A stretch of 64,000 bases of DNA from Warburgia ugandensis (lineage: Eukaryota; Streptophyta; Magnoliopsida; Canellales; Canellaceae): NCBI GenBank assembly GCA_035236585.1, contig CP141135.1, positions 72,517,057 to 72,581,056 on the forward strand, written 5' to 3'. Positions within the stretch are counted from its first letter, which is position 1. Each line of letters starts with the position of its first letter. The notes under the pieces were generated by a model, which had not been told where the DNA came from, did not search any database, and saw only the letters and a program-made list of their open reading frames with translations. Below, one piece after another: positions 1 to 28,018 of the stretch. The position numbers and the translations under genes were made by a program.

Positions 1-572
1 TGGGATCGACAATTCATGAGAGTGGAGAGATTAAGAAGGTCACCCAAAAAATCCAAGCGGGTTGGAACAAATGTGGATGCACGTCTGGAGTTTTATGTGA
101 TAATAGGGTGCCACTCAAATTGAAAGGCAAATTCTACATGATGGCTATAAGACCAGCCATGTTCTATGAATCAAAGTGTTGGACAGTTTATGTACATAGG
201 ATGAGTGTCGCTAAATTGCGGATGTTGAAATAGATGAGTGGTAAGACAAGAAATAATAAAATTAGGATAAAAACATTAAACAAAACTTAGGAGTAGCACT
301 AAATGGTAATAAGATGAGGGAGATTAGACTTAGATGATTTGGACATGTCCAATTGAGTCAAAAAATGGCACAAGTTAGAAGGAGCAAGACAATCCAAGTC
401 CAAGGTAGCAAAAGGGCAAGGGGAAGGCCCAAAATAACATGGATAGAAGTTGTGTAAAAGGATTTAAAAACTTTGGGATTAAATAAAGCCATAACACTTA
501 ATAGAGGCAAATGGAGGAATAATTCATATGACCAACCCCTAATCGGGATAAGGTCTTGACAATGATGATGAC
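1..572 (+). mobile_element. RTE-clade LINE, 3' end, decayed
   Basis: This is a decayed copy of the C-terminal part of the reverse-transcriptase ORF and the 3' tail of the same LINE family found complete at 27484-31102. Readable shared segments include the regions encoding GWNKW(C), VPLKLKGKFYMMAIRPAMFYE, and RLRWFGHVQ-like residues, but in-frame stops and frame changes interrupt them. The end carries the family hallmark (a GGGATAAGGTCTTGA-type block followed by GAT repeats). The element enters from the left edge, so its 5' end and target duplication cannot be seen. It lies next to the point where the last exon of the AAA ATPase gene would be expected. Confidence 0.85.
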
Positions 573-1264
573 TTAGACCATATTCAACAGTCCCTTCCAT
601 CAAGATAAATGCTTTGCCTTTACTATGGAAGGAGCATTAATGTTACTGTCATTATAATATATAAACTTCAATTAGGTATGAACAGGATGCTTCATGTCAG
701 ATTGGAATGAGAACAGTCACATATTTATCATGATCATTGTCTCAAAAGCCTCTAAATAGATAATCAAAAATCACAGAGGGAGTAGTCTGTGTTTCAACAG
801 CAAAAGGCACATTTAACATATAGTTAAGTCCATCCGGTTGTGTCTTTGTGCCATCGATGATCATCTGTTGGGCCCAGGTGGGTCAACCAAATCAAGTGAA
901 GCAGGAGTCTGCCACATATTTACCACGCCTAACTGATCTCACTACAATTGTATTGTAAACTGATAAAGCATTCTTGCTTCTACGGTGAGCTTAGAATAAA
1001 CTGTTCCCTAAAATATTTCCAAAAGAAAAGACTCTTCTTATCTAGTATGGTAACAGTTCTATGGACCCATTAGCAGTGCGGTTCCATCAGGACATGCTGC
1101 CGATTGTTGCTTTCCAATAATTAACCACCCTGCTAGTTTTTTTCTGTTTCTTCTTTTATTTTTCTTGAAAGCTAATGATCCAGCAAGCTTTGCTCATAAC
1201 CTTGTGCATCCATACAATCAATTACTCTTGCAAGTAGCCACAAAAGCAGAGAGAATTTCCATAC
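573..1264 (-). other. Part of the last intron of the AAA ATPase gene
   Basis: Both strands were searched here for the final coding exon of the ATPase (in relatives a short tail of about 35 residues containing an NEQYGEGG-like motif) and it was not found. Nothing else is recognisable. The simplest reading is intron sequence between exon 22 and a last exon left of the window. Confidence 0.5.
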
Positions 1265-18733
<17,469 letters not shown>

Positions 18734-18860
18734 TGCAACTTTCTACTCAAGCCAGTATAATTCTATTTCACTTGATGCCAAACTGCTCCCATTAATTCAT
18801 TTAATACACACCTGAAATTTCATATGAGAAAAATTAACAAATATCATTTACTACAAAAGA

Positions 18861-18995
18861 ACGTGGATCGAAGTGGTGAGGAAAGATTTAAAAACTTTGG
18901 GACTAAATGAAACCATGGTATTTAATAGAGTGGAATGGAGGAATAAGATTCATGTGGCCAACCCCTAATTGGGATAAGGTCTTGATGATGATGAT
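18861..18995 (+). mobile_element. RTE LINE 3' tail fragment
   Basis: About 135 nt closely match the last coding segment and tail of the 27484-31102 element (the WIEVVRKDLKTLGLNE region, TGGCCAACCCCTAATTGGG, then GATGATGAT). It is severely 5'-truncated, as is common for target-primed LINE insertion. It lies antisense in the leader intron of the AAA ATPase gene. Confidence 0.9.
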
Positions 18996-19281
18996 CAAAT
19001 TAGAGGAAAATTGAATAAGCGGGCTATCAGGACAGTAAGAAAAAAAGATAGAAAACTGAATGCAATCAAAAAGTTCGGCCAAATCTTTGAAATATCTTAA
19101 ACATTGCATGGAAAATACACTAGAAACCCGCAAGCAATTGAAATATGAACCAACCGGAAAAAGAAAAAATATATATATATGCTCCCACTATTGTAAATCC
19201 ATATAATAGGCTTCTTTGTTGAGATCAGACTGAGAAACAAACTTCACAATGTGTTCAACAATTCAAGCAATGCAAAACACT

Positions 19282-19490
19282 AGAAAAAACCATAAGGGCA
19301 GTCCCGGAGCACGAAGCTCCCGCATATGCAGAGTCTAGAGAAGGGGTGGATCACAAGGATCAATTGTATGCAGCCTTACCTTGCATTTTGCAAGAGGCTG
19401 TATTCCACGCCTTAAACCCATGACCTCAAGGTCACACGACGACAACTCTACCATTGCGCCAAGGCTCCCCTTCCGACCAGAAAAAACCAT
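19282..19490 (-). mobile_element. Full-length Au-type SINE with target-site duplication
   Basis: The element is 19294-19478. On the minus strand it begins with GGGGAGCCTTGGCGCAATGG (A box), has a B box in GTCATGGGTTTAAGG, the GCAAGGTAAGGCTGC middle block, and ends in GGGACTGCCCTT. Perfect 12-bp direct repeats AGAAAAAACCAT flank it at 19282-19293 and 19479-19490. It lies in the ATPase leader intron, in the sense orientation. Such SINEs are transcribed by RNA polymerase III from the internal boxes and mobilised by a partner LINE. Confidence 0.95.
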
Positions 19491-20410
19491 CAAACAAAAA
19501 TTTCAAATAAAAAGAAGCTAACTTTCCTTGATTTAACAACTGGGAAACAAATTTGAATAAAAAATATATTAAATGACCCTCGTTTCCTCCAAAACCAAAT
19601 TTTTTATTATAAATTGCTAGAAAATACAAACAAAAAGTTTTCACTCTCTTACTACATTGCAGGTCATGCAAGCGGAAAATTTGGAAGAAATCAGGAAAAA
19701 TCCAACGCATGCTGCTCAAAAACCAAAAGAAACCTCCTTTCGCAAAAAAACAAATTCTTGATTACAAAGTGCCAGATAAAACAAATAAAGAGAGAAAAAT
19801 TTTCATTTTTCTAACGACGTTGGAGGCTATGCAACACTCGACTTTTGAATACTAAACAGCATAAGATTCGGCAAAACAAAAAATATACAATACAAGCTGC
19901 GAAAAAAGGAAGAATTCATCAAAACCCAATATTTTAGATTACAAGCAGCTAAACGTCCAATTCTGCTACAATCCAGGGTATACGACACTGAGATTCGAAC
20001 AGTAAGCAGCATAAATTCGGGAAAATAAGAATAATAATTCCAATATAAGCTGCTTAGAAACCGAATGCTACCTCCTTCCACCGAAAATGGGTAAACACAG
20101 ATGAAAAACAAAAAAAAAATCATTTTTTTACCACATTGCAGGCTATACAACACTGAGATTTGAACTCTAAACAGCACAATAATCCAAAAAATAAAAATAA
20201 AAATAAAAATAATCCAATACATGCTGCCGAAACATCGAAACTCACCTCCTTCGATCAAAAACCGATAGCTGATCAAAACTTGCTAGGATTAGAAACGAAA
20301 ATAACCAAAACTTCGCATTTCTTTACGATATTCAATCAGTAGAGAGCATTGTAGATAAGAAAAAAACGATAATTTTGATAAGCAGATAAAAAAGTTGAAG
20401 GAGAGAGCTT

Positions 20411-20525
20411 GACCTTTCTAGGATTCATTCGAGTTGAACCGGGAGAGAGAGGAGAGATTTCCGTTCGTCCTGACTTTGGACCTTATTCTACTGAATTTTC
20501 CGGATCGGGGGCTTTTTATACGGCG
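20411..20525 (-). promoter_or_regulatory. Core promoter and leader start of the AAA ATPase gene
   Basis: Read on the minus strand, a TATA box (GTATAAAAAGC, 20521-20511) is followed by a leader rich in CT runs (CTCTCCTCTCTCTCCC) and a donor-like CTAGAAAG/GT near 20414. A start of transcription around 20480-20490 fits the usual 25-35 bp spacing. The position is inferred, with no transcript evidence. Confidence 0.5.
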
Positions 20526-21733
20526 AGGAAGAAGCCCTTAAGATATGTAGAAAGAGTTAGCCTGCTCCTGCTAGCAGCTGCTTAGATAAAGAGAGAGTCT
20601 GGTTCACCGGATGATATTTTGTAGTATCATCTCAACCGTTCATCTGGTGAGCATTGATTGATGGTTAGATCAGACAAGTAGAACTATTTTGGCGGTGGGC
20701 CACGAAAAGACATTAGCATGGCTTGAAACATTCATCTAGGGAAGCCCTTGGGTTTGCGTTGTCATTCAACTATTCTTTGAAGGATCACAGACAACTAGAA
20801 TTGAATCATATAATTGTAGCTACAGTCATCAAAGCTCCTGCAAAGTTCGAGGACGAGACCGATCACAAAAGTTAATAGTAGACAGCCTTATTTTGTATTT
20901 TGCAAGAGATTGTTTTCAGTCCTCATATGTGTGTGTGCATGCACACACGTGTGTGTGTAATGAGCAGTAATTTCAATAAGGAGTTCCAGGTGTAAAGCAC
21001 AGGTGACATGTGATTGGCTGGAAAAAAGTTATTAAATGTCATTTGCTCTAACTTTTTATATTTTTGTTTCAAGAGATATTTGCCCATTTTACTTATTTTG
21101 CTTTTATCAAGTAAAATGGGATTTACCCAGAAATATAAATAAAAAAAATCGTGCCTATATCATTCTCCTATTGACATCCAACACAATCATGGCACTTGGA
21201 AGTTTCATCGTATTTATTGGATTCCAACTTGTATCGAGCAGAAAATTATGGAGTGCAATTGATTTCCTCGTCAAAATAATGAACAAATTTGTGCCGTTGC
21301 AATTTCAAGCTCATATTTTGTCAAATTTGGATATGAATTTTCTATATAAGAGGAATCCTAACATGTCATGTTGGATGAACATTTGGCTTATCCTTGCCAA
21401 CAAATATCTAATGTATTTGGTTGTAGACAACTTTCCTAGAGTACCCTTAGTCATAGGTTTGACTCACTTCTTTTCCCTTTCGCAGATAAGCCAATATAGC
21501 TTGATGATTAGGCCAAGGCACCTCTCTCGTAAGTAGGTCACAGATTCAAGGTAATGCATAGCATTTTTTTGGTGGATGTAGGGTGCTTGCATGTCGAGGG
21601 AGGATGTCCAAAAGGATATGTTTGACAACGGTACAAGTTGCCCTCGGAGGGGGGTTTGGTCTCCAGAGGATACACATAGAAAGAGTGTATGTATCAAGAC
21701 TTATCCAGTATGTGAATTACCAATTCAAACAAA
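20526..21733. other. Intergenic stretch, no gene recognised
   Basis: A short TG/CA-rich palindromic microsatellite lies at 20929-20959. A 166-codon open frame (21036-21536) resembles nothing known and has atypical hydrophobic, AT-driven composition. A weak tRNA-like pair of boxes near 21495-21550 could be a SINE head. Nothing else is seen. Confidence 0.5.
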
Positions 21734-21793
21734 TGGGCAGCCCCAGTGCTTGAAGCAGCTGCATATGTGGGGTCCGGGAAGGGGCGGAGCACC
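21734..21793 (-). mobile_element. Au-type SINE 3' fragment
   Basis: On the minus strand this is the GGACCCC...CAGC...CACTGGGGCTGCCC terminal part of the family, about 60 nt. It sits 75 bp from a full-length copy in the opposite orientation. Confidence 0.7.
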
Positions 21794-21848
21794 TAACTTC
21801 CAGAAATGCTAAAGTCCATGGAAATGAGTACTTTAATTTTGATCATGC

Positions 21849-22062
21849 TTTTCATATTGTATGGAGGAAGGGAGCCTTAGCGCAACGGTAAAAGTTGTCA
21901 TCATGTGACCTTAAGGTCATGAGTTCAAAGCGTAGAATTAGCCTCTTGCAAAATGCAAGGTAAGGCTGCCTACTATAGGCCCTTATAGTCCTCCCATTCC
22001 CTAAACCCTACATAGGAGGGAGCTTCGTGCACCGGGGCTGCCCTTTTTCATATTGTATGGAG
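21849..22062 (+). mobile_element. Full-length Au-type SINE with 18-bp target-site duplication
   Basis: The element is 21867-22044: GGGAGCCTTAGCGCAACGG A box, B box in GGTCATGAGTTCAAAGC, GCAAGGTAAGGCTGC block, CACCGGGGCTGCCCTTT end. It is flanked by perfect copies of TTTTCATATTGTATGGAG (21849-21866 and 22045-22062). The intact duplication marks this as a genuine retroposition event. Confidence 0.96.
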
Positions 22063-22236
22063 AGCAAAGGTGAATGATATCACCATACCTTGAAGAATTG
22101 TAAATTGTATTATCTTAACCAATGGAGAGCAAAGAGATCTCGTTCTTGCTAGAAGCAAGGAAAAGATCATCTATTGATCGCCTCCCCTTGTGGGCTGTGG
22201 GTAGATTGCTTTTGAGGGATCATGTAGCAAGGTTTT

Positions 22237-22341
22237 GAGTCCAAATGGTGTCTGCAATTTTTGGGTTTTTAGGCCTTGTGGTCCATTCCTTCCTTGGACT
22301 CTGCATGTGTGGGAGCTTTGTGCACTGGGACTGCTCCTTTA
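22237..22341 (+). mobile_element. Degenerate Au-type SINE 3' half
   Basis: Recognisable blocks are CCTTGTGGTCCATTCCTTCC, TTGGACTCTGCATGTGTGGG and GTGCACTGGGACTGCTCCTTT, with many substitutions. The 5' half is missing or unrecognisable. It abuts the left arm of the inverted repeat that starts at 22342. Confidence 0.65.
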
Positions 22342-22942
22342 AGCCTCCTATATTTGTATGTACTCATCTCTATCATGATGTCTGTTTGATGGAGGATGCT
22401 ATAAAACTTAAGTATGGTATGTAAGTATGATTCGCAAGTTGTATTGTTGCTGTTAATTAGGTTTGCTCTTTTCGTTAAGAAAAAGAGGTTTTTTTATGCA
22501 AAAATGTCATTAAATTTTGGATTTTTGCAAAAAAACTCCAATATTTTTAAGTTTTGTAAATTTGCCATTAAGTTTTTATGAGTTTGCAAAATTGTCATTC
22601 TTTTAGTTTTTCATTCTCTTTTCTTATTAATTTTTTCAAATTTTCAATATTACCCTTCTTTATTTCTCTCTCTTATTATGTTCCAACATATCTACTAGCT
22701 CACAGATGAAGACGTGATTAAGATTTTGCAAAGCTCACAAAAAACTTAATGGCAAACTTATAAAACTCAAAAAATGTTAGACCTTCTTACAATAATGCAA
22801 AATGGAATGGCATTTTTGCAAAAAGCCTTAACATCAAGAACACAACTTGTGAATTATACTTACATGCCATACTTAAGTTTTCTGGCCTCCTCCGTCGAAC
22901 AAACGTCATGATACAAATGATTACAAACAATATAGGAGGCCT
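22342..22942. repeat. Long inverted repeat, arms about 250 bp
   Basis: The left arm (22342 to about 22612) is matched by the reverse complement of the right arm (about 22690-22942). Shared blocks in order are CCTCCTATAT, AAACTTAAGTATGG, ATGTAAGTAT, TGCAAAAATG, TTTGCCATTAAG, and GTTTTGTAA / GTTTTATAA. Identity is roughly 80% by eye, with about 25 extra bases in the left arm. The spacer is under 80 bp. It could be a foldback or MITE-type element, or a palindromic duplication. No coding sequence is seen. Confidence 0.75.
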
Positions 22943-22964
22943 GCAAATATAAGCAAATTACTGT

Positions 22965-23943
22965 CACAAATGCAAATGTGATTAAGTTGCTGATTTGGCC
23001 ATTAAGTTCAATATAACTTCCCGATGGAAAGTTTTAGTGAAACTTGGTATCGAGCATAATTTAATATTAAAAAAATCTAATGGTATGGTTAGATTTCAAT
23101 AAAAACCACGTAGCAATGAGATATTCAATCTCAAACATACTATATTCACCAACCTGCGGAACAGTACTGTTAATCTTCTTCAATGAAATTCAATAATTTA
23201 AACTTCAATTTTCTACTAAAAAATTATATAAATCTATTTCTAATATAAATAAGAACATAATCAATACTTTGGATCAATAAAAATACAATAAATTAAAGAA
23301 AATTTTAAGTTTAAATCTTAAGCAAATTACTATTATTGGGCACTCGAATAGAGACAAGTAACAAACTTTAAGCATTTCGTTTGATGCATTTTTAAATGAA
23401 AATTGAAAATCTAAAACTTGAGTTTCTTCTTTTCAATATCTTCCATCTAGCATGGTCAATTTTAGAGTTTTTTATTGATTAACGAAGTGAAAAATTATAT
23501 GCAAAGTCCTCTCATTTACTATTGTCTGATGAGAGAAATGAGGGCAGATGCACCTTCTTTTGGCGAAGAGAGTCAAGGAAATTTGAGTATGTCCATCGTA
23601 GTTGCGCAACATCCTTCATCTATGTTTATGAGGTTACAAGTCTATTAGAACATATTAGCACGGAGAAGTAGAGAATGATAATATTGGAATTTCAAGCTAA
23701 CTAACAAGGAAGGAGGATGAAAAACTATCAGGATGATAATTTTGCAAAACTCACAAAAACTTAAGGTAAATTTGCAAAACTCAAAAAACTTTAAAGATTG
23801 AATTTCAAGAAAACTAACAGGGAAGTAGGATGGGAAACTATCAGAATGATAATCTTATAAAACTCATGAAAATTTAAGGGCAGATTTGTAAAACTGAAAA
23901 ATATTGAACTTCTAAGCAATAATGCCATAATATAATAGAGTTT

Positions 23944-23945
<2 letters not shown>
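22965..23945 (-). repeat. Dispersed repeat, copy A
   Basis: The reverse complement of this segment aligns over several hundred bases with 51931-52615. Shared blocks include TTAGATTTTCAATTTT, GCTTAAAGTTTG, TTTAAATTATTGAATTTCAT and TGAACTTA(A/G)T(G/A)GCCAAAT. Inside, a unit of about 110 bp is present twice in tandem (23692-23930), and it also resembles the arms of the inverted repeat just upstream. No protein is recognisable. It is probably a non-autonomous transposable element. Confidence 0.65.

Positions 23946-23980
<35 letters not shown>
23946..23980. repeat. (AT)n microsatellite
   Basis: About 35 bp of alternating AT at the edge of the dispersed repeat. Confidence 0.95.
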
Positions 23981-23981
<1 letters not shown>

Positions 23982-24923
23982 AAGAAAGAAAAAACTAAAG
24001 ACCTAACTATTTAACTTTGCTATTCATAAATGACTAGTGAAGTTTACATAGCAACTTGCTATCTTTCTTGAAATATTTTTGGTTGTAGATTAAAACTGCC
24101 ATATTCACTTTTTAACTAGGATTAGGTTTGAGAGTACATGTCACTAATTTCTTTATAATTTAAAAAAGAAAAAGGAAAAGGCTTGGGTTTACTCCACATC
24201 TTGGGCGTTTCTGTTGGTATATCTTGTGTGATGTCTCTTGTAATATCTAAGATATGTATCATATATTATGGGATAATTTGAATATGTGAGATGTGTTCTG
24301 TGAAATATTTTATAATATTTTTTGTGATATCTAAAATATGTTTGAGAGATATTTTATTGATATTTTTTAATAAAAAACAATGCATAAATGAATCAGAATA
24401 CAATGACTCTCAAAGTATGGGTAAATTAGAGTTGTTGATGTCGATCGAAAATCATCGGATTCTCATCAACCTTAAATGGACGGGCAACACAAGATGTAAA
24501 TTTGCACTGACCATTCATACGTTTTAGTTGGGCTTAAGCAATTGTTGTTCCAATTTACTTTAGGTGGGCTAATCTATAAGCAATTTGAGTCCTTCTATGC
24601 TCTTTGATTAGTAATTTGATGGCCGTCGGATTTTCTTTAACAACATGAATATCAATCATCATTAATTATAATCTAGGTTGATATGCAACTCTCAAGTACT
24701 GGTAGGTCCAAAATCTTGATGATCTAAATCGTCACCAACTGTGGATTGTGTAAGCTTATCTAGCAAAAAAGTAGCCTAATTATTATTTTCTTTTATAATT
24801 AGTTAATTAATATTTATAGAGAGAAAAGAATGAAATAAGTTGAAATTTTCCAAAAAAATGGTTACCCTTAGCATTGTACTTATTTTCCAATTGAATGTAA
24901 GGATTATACCACTCAAATTACAT
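23981..24923. other. AT-rich intergenic stretch
   Basis: No gene or known element is recognised. A segment at 24035-24090 (ATCTTTCTTGAAATAT followed by TTGGTTGTAGATT) resembles one near 50000-50030 and may be part of an old tRNA-derived SINE. Confidence 0.4.
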
Positions 24924-25332
24924 AAATTATTAAAATTCCAACAGAGTAGCTAAAAGTGCATGTGGGGCCCAGATGTTTTGTCAATCGGATGAGCGGTTTG
25001 AATAGCAAAATAGTTAGGACCACGTGTACTATAAGCTGCAATATAATTGCTCAAGAGACATTATAATGAGTTACAAAGTAAAGTGGACAGCTTAGATTAT
25101 CTTGTCTCACAAGATTCTTCCATTTGATAAATTATTAAAATTCCAACAGAGTAGCTAAAAGTGCATGTGGGCCTAGGTGTTTTGTTTATTAGATGAGTGG
25201 TTTGAATAGCAAAATAGTTAGGACCACGTGTACTATAAGCTGTAATATAATTGCTCAAGAGACATTATAATGAGTTACAAAGTAAAGTGGACTGGTTCAG
25301 ATTATCTTGTCTCACGAGATTCTTCCATTTGA
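24924..25332. repeat. 205-bp tandem duplication
   Basis: Copy 1 is 24924-25128 and copy 2 is 25129-25332. Both start AAATTATTAAAATTCC and end CTTCCATTTGAT, differing at about ten sites. It is non-coding and looks like a recent unequal exchange or replication slippage. Confidence 0.9.
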
Positions 25333-26169
25333 TGATGCCAATCTTTAGTATTGGACAATTGAGAAAGTTACGAAGTAAAAGCATATAAGCCCACAACCAA
25401 TCAAATAGGTAAAGATTCTTGCTAAAAATTATGAACAGTTGGCCAACCGTTATAGCCCCACTAAATGTGGGGTAAGTATTTCTCTTAATCAAGTGGGCCA
25501 AGCAAGATTGATTAGAAACTCTACAACTGTCTATCAAGAAGCTGATTTCTGCATGGCTCAATCGATCAATGGTCAAGGATGCCACACCGCTACATATAGA
25601 AGAATGGTTTGAAATAAGAATACTAAATTATGGCCCATTTGTATTTCTATCAAGCAACAGTGGTCTACTACCTATCACACTAAACTATACAAAAATATGT
25701 TTGATCAAGTGGTTAGGATCCACTGTTGGCTTCTTAGAGAATGGTCAAAGATCCATCGCAGTGAGTCAGCTTGCATGAGTCGGGTAATGGAAAGCCCATA
25801 TGCACAAGTGTAAGCATTAGTGGTGAGTTTCTTGAAGGTGAATATACCTATTTATTCTTTCTAAAAAAACATGTTTTTAAGTTGATTTTTCTCTCTCTAG
25901 AAACAAGCATATTTTACACTATAAAAAGCGGTTAACATATCTCTTATAAGATTAAATATAGTAGCTATAATAATATTAAATAAACATAATATCTTATGTA
26001 TGTCTAAAATATCACAATTAAAAAAACATGATTTCTAATATATACTCAAGATATTGCCGCTAAATAAACATGATATTTCACATATGTCAAAAATATTACT
26101 GTTAAATAAGCTATGCATTTGAATAAACCCCCTTATTTGCTTAAATTTGATTGTCAAGAAAGATCTTTT
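25333..26169. other. Intergenic stretch upstream of the PDCD2-like gene
   Basis: No gene or repeat recognised. Short open frames on both strands look like chance. Confidence 0.45.
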
Positions 26170-26508
26170 ATCTTAGGGCCCGATGTTCACGTGTCCCTTA
26201 AATTGAAATTTTGGTTATTGAATGTAGATCGCTGCTGATGGGAATATCTGACCGTCCGTACCTAGCAACAGGTGGGTGCTTGTTTTGATCCTGAATTTTT
26301 GGTCACTAGATATTCTGGGTGAGTCCATTAAACGGCAGGATCAGTAACATGGGCGGGCCGTATTACAAAGTGAAGGCGTACTTCCCAGGAGAACCCTGGA
26401 CTACAAATCTCTCTCTCTCTCTGGGGCTCCAGAAACCAGAAGAAGCAAAAGAAGAATTGGCAATCACTCTCTCACTCTCTCTCTAGAGCCTGTGCAAAAG
26501 CTAGAAAG
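26170..26508 (+). promoter_or_regulatory. Promoter region and first leader exon of the PDCD2-like gene
   Basis: The segment includes a GGGCCC site (near 26177) and a TGGGCGGGCC site (26350-26359). The latter contains the TGGGC core of plant site II elements, which are common upstream of ribosome-biogenesis and housekeeping genes. A CT-rich leader follows (CTCTCTCTCTCT near 26408 and ACTCTCTCTCTAG near 26475). A donor-like CTAGAAAG/GT ends it at 26508. No clear TATA box is seen. Exon limits are inferred from splice signals. Confidence 0.5.
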
Positions 26509-27511
26509 GTCCGTCTTTTACCAGTTCTGGTTCTTTCCTGTTCATCTTTCTTTTTTTCTGGCTTTCTCTCATCTCCATAGCGAGTAGAAGAAGGGTTTAA
26601 TTCAAAACTTCCATGTGTATCTGCTGTTTGGCATGGGAATAACAATCTCCTGATTCAGTTACCCATGTATAATGATCTCCGATACCACTATTTGCTGCTT
26701 CCAGATATGGATAAAATTACTCATGAACAAAGTGACAAAGATTTTAGGCTATTTTATCCACGTTTTGGGCTGCTAATGTCAAGGGATAGCAACACTATTC
26801 ATGGATAAGTTTATCAACTGTATGTTAATCCCCCTTTATAAAATCAAATTGAACGAAGTCACTCTATATAGCTAAAGCAAAGGTTTAATCTCACAAAAAA
26901 TGTTACTCATTACAATCTGCTATCAGATGTAGACACCGTTAAGTTAGGCGTTAACTTGCATTGTACATATCTTTTGTTTGCCTATAAAATTGAGGTTGGC
27001 CTTATCGATCATATTAATCTGTAAGTAGAATTATATGTAGTTTGGCTTTGATTCCTTGTTGAGTGATCTATAATGTGCCCACCAGTGTCGACTGAGTAGT
27101 CTCATATGCCTGCCCAAACATTGAGTAAGCAATGGAGCCAAGTAAGTCCAATGAATTGTCTAATGAATTCATTTCTGTCACGTATGTGTAAAGCATTAGA
27201 TGAAAGGGTATCATCCTGAACAATCATGTCATATGGCTCCGTTATCGCTGTCTCTTGCTTAGAAGATTAGAATGATGCACTCTTTTAGGTGCTGGTTAGT
27301 GGGAAGAGGATAACGCAATATAGGTTATGGAGATGATATCGAAGATAGAGAGTGATTACACATGATTTTATGTCAGTGTTTTACCTTTTTCATTAGTTTC
27401 CTCCATTTATTTTGACTTCGAAGGTTTTCTAGGCTGAGGGCATTGGTAGTTATCAGTGGTCTCATTTTATCTTTCTTTGAAATCATCATCATCATCAAGA
27501 CCTTATCCCAA

Positions 27512-27958
27512 TTAGGGGTCGGCCACATGAATCTTATTCCTCCATTCCACTCTATTAAATACCATGGCTTCATTTAGTCCCAAAGTTTTTAAATCTTTCC
27601 TCACCACTTCTATCCACGTTCTTTTGGGCCTTCCCCTTGCCCTTTTAGAACCTTCAACTTGTATTGCCTCACTCCTTCTAACTGGTGCCGTTGTTGGCCT
27701 CCTTTGAACATGTCCAAACCATCTAAGTCTAATCTCCCTCATCTTGTTACCTATTGGTGCTATCCCTAAATTTCTTCTAATATTTTCATTTCTAATTCTA
27801 TCCTTTCTTGTCTTACCACTCATCCATCTCAACATCCTCATTTCTGCAACACTCAACCTATGAGTATGATGTTCCTTAACTGCCCAACACTCTGATCCAT
27901 AGAGCATGGCCGGCCTTATAGCCATCCTATAGAATTTTCCCTTTAGTTTGAGTGGCAC
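27512..27958 (-). pseudogene. LINE ORF, C-terminal segment
   Basis: This 148-codon open block follows the RT domain and is the segment shared by all truncated copies in the window (1-572, 18861, 34831, 48773). Conserved text includes KLKGKFYRMAIRPAMLYGSE, EMRMLRWMSGKTRKDRI and RLRWFGHVQRR, and it ends IHVADP just before the GAT tail. An in-frame TAG near 28019 separates it from the RT block, and a short stretch between them (IQAGWNKWRCASGVL) is readable past the stop. Confidence 0.85.
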
Positions 27959-28018
27959 CCGCCGATCACATAAAACCCCCGATGCACATCTCCATTTGTT
28001 CCAACCCGCTTGGATTCT

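Larger units (their letters stand above)
18734..20485 (-). other. 5' leader of the AAA ATPase gene, with intron and uORFs
   Basis: The main ATG is preceded by an untranslated segment starting at 18811, after a good acceptor (AAATTTCAG). A likely leader exon ends near 20414 (CCTAGAAAG followed by GT), which leaves an intron of about 1.6 kb. Short upstream ORFs are visible in the spliced leader, including MGAVWHQVK (18792-18763) and a predicted one spanning the splice (MNPRKVCIK). The intron holds a LINE tail at 18861-18995 and a SINE at 19294-19478; the rest is A-rich with nothing recognisable. The leader exon boundaries are inferred from splice signals only. Confidence 0.5.

Noticed and set aside
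21036-21536. 166-codon open frame, plus strand
   Set aside because: No recognisable motif, hydrophobic AT-driven composition, and no splice or promoter context. Likely chance.
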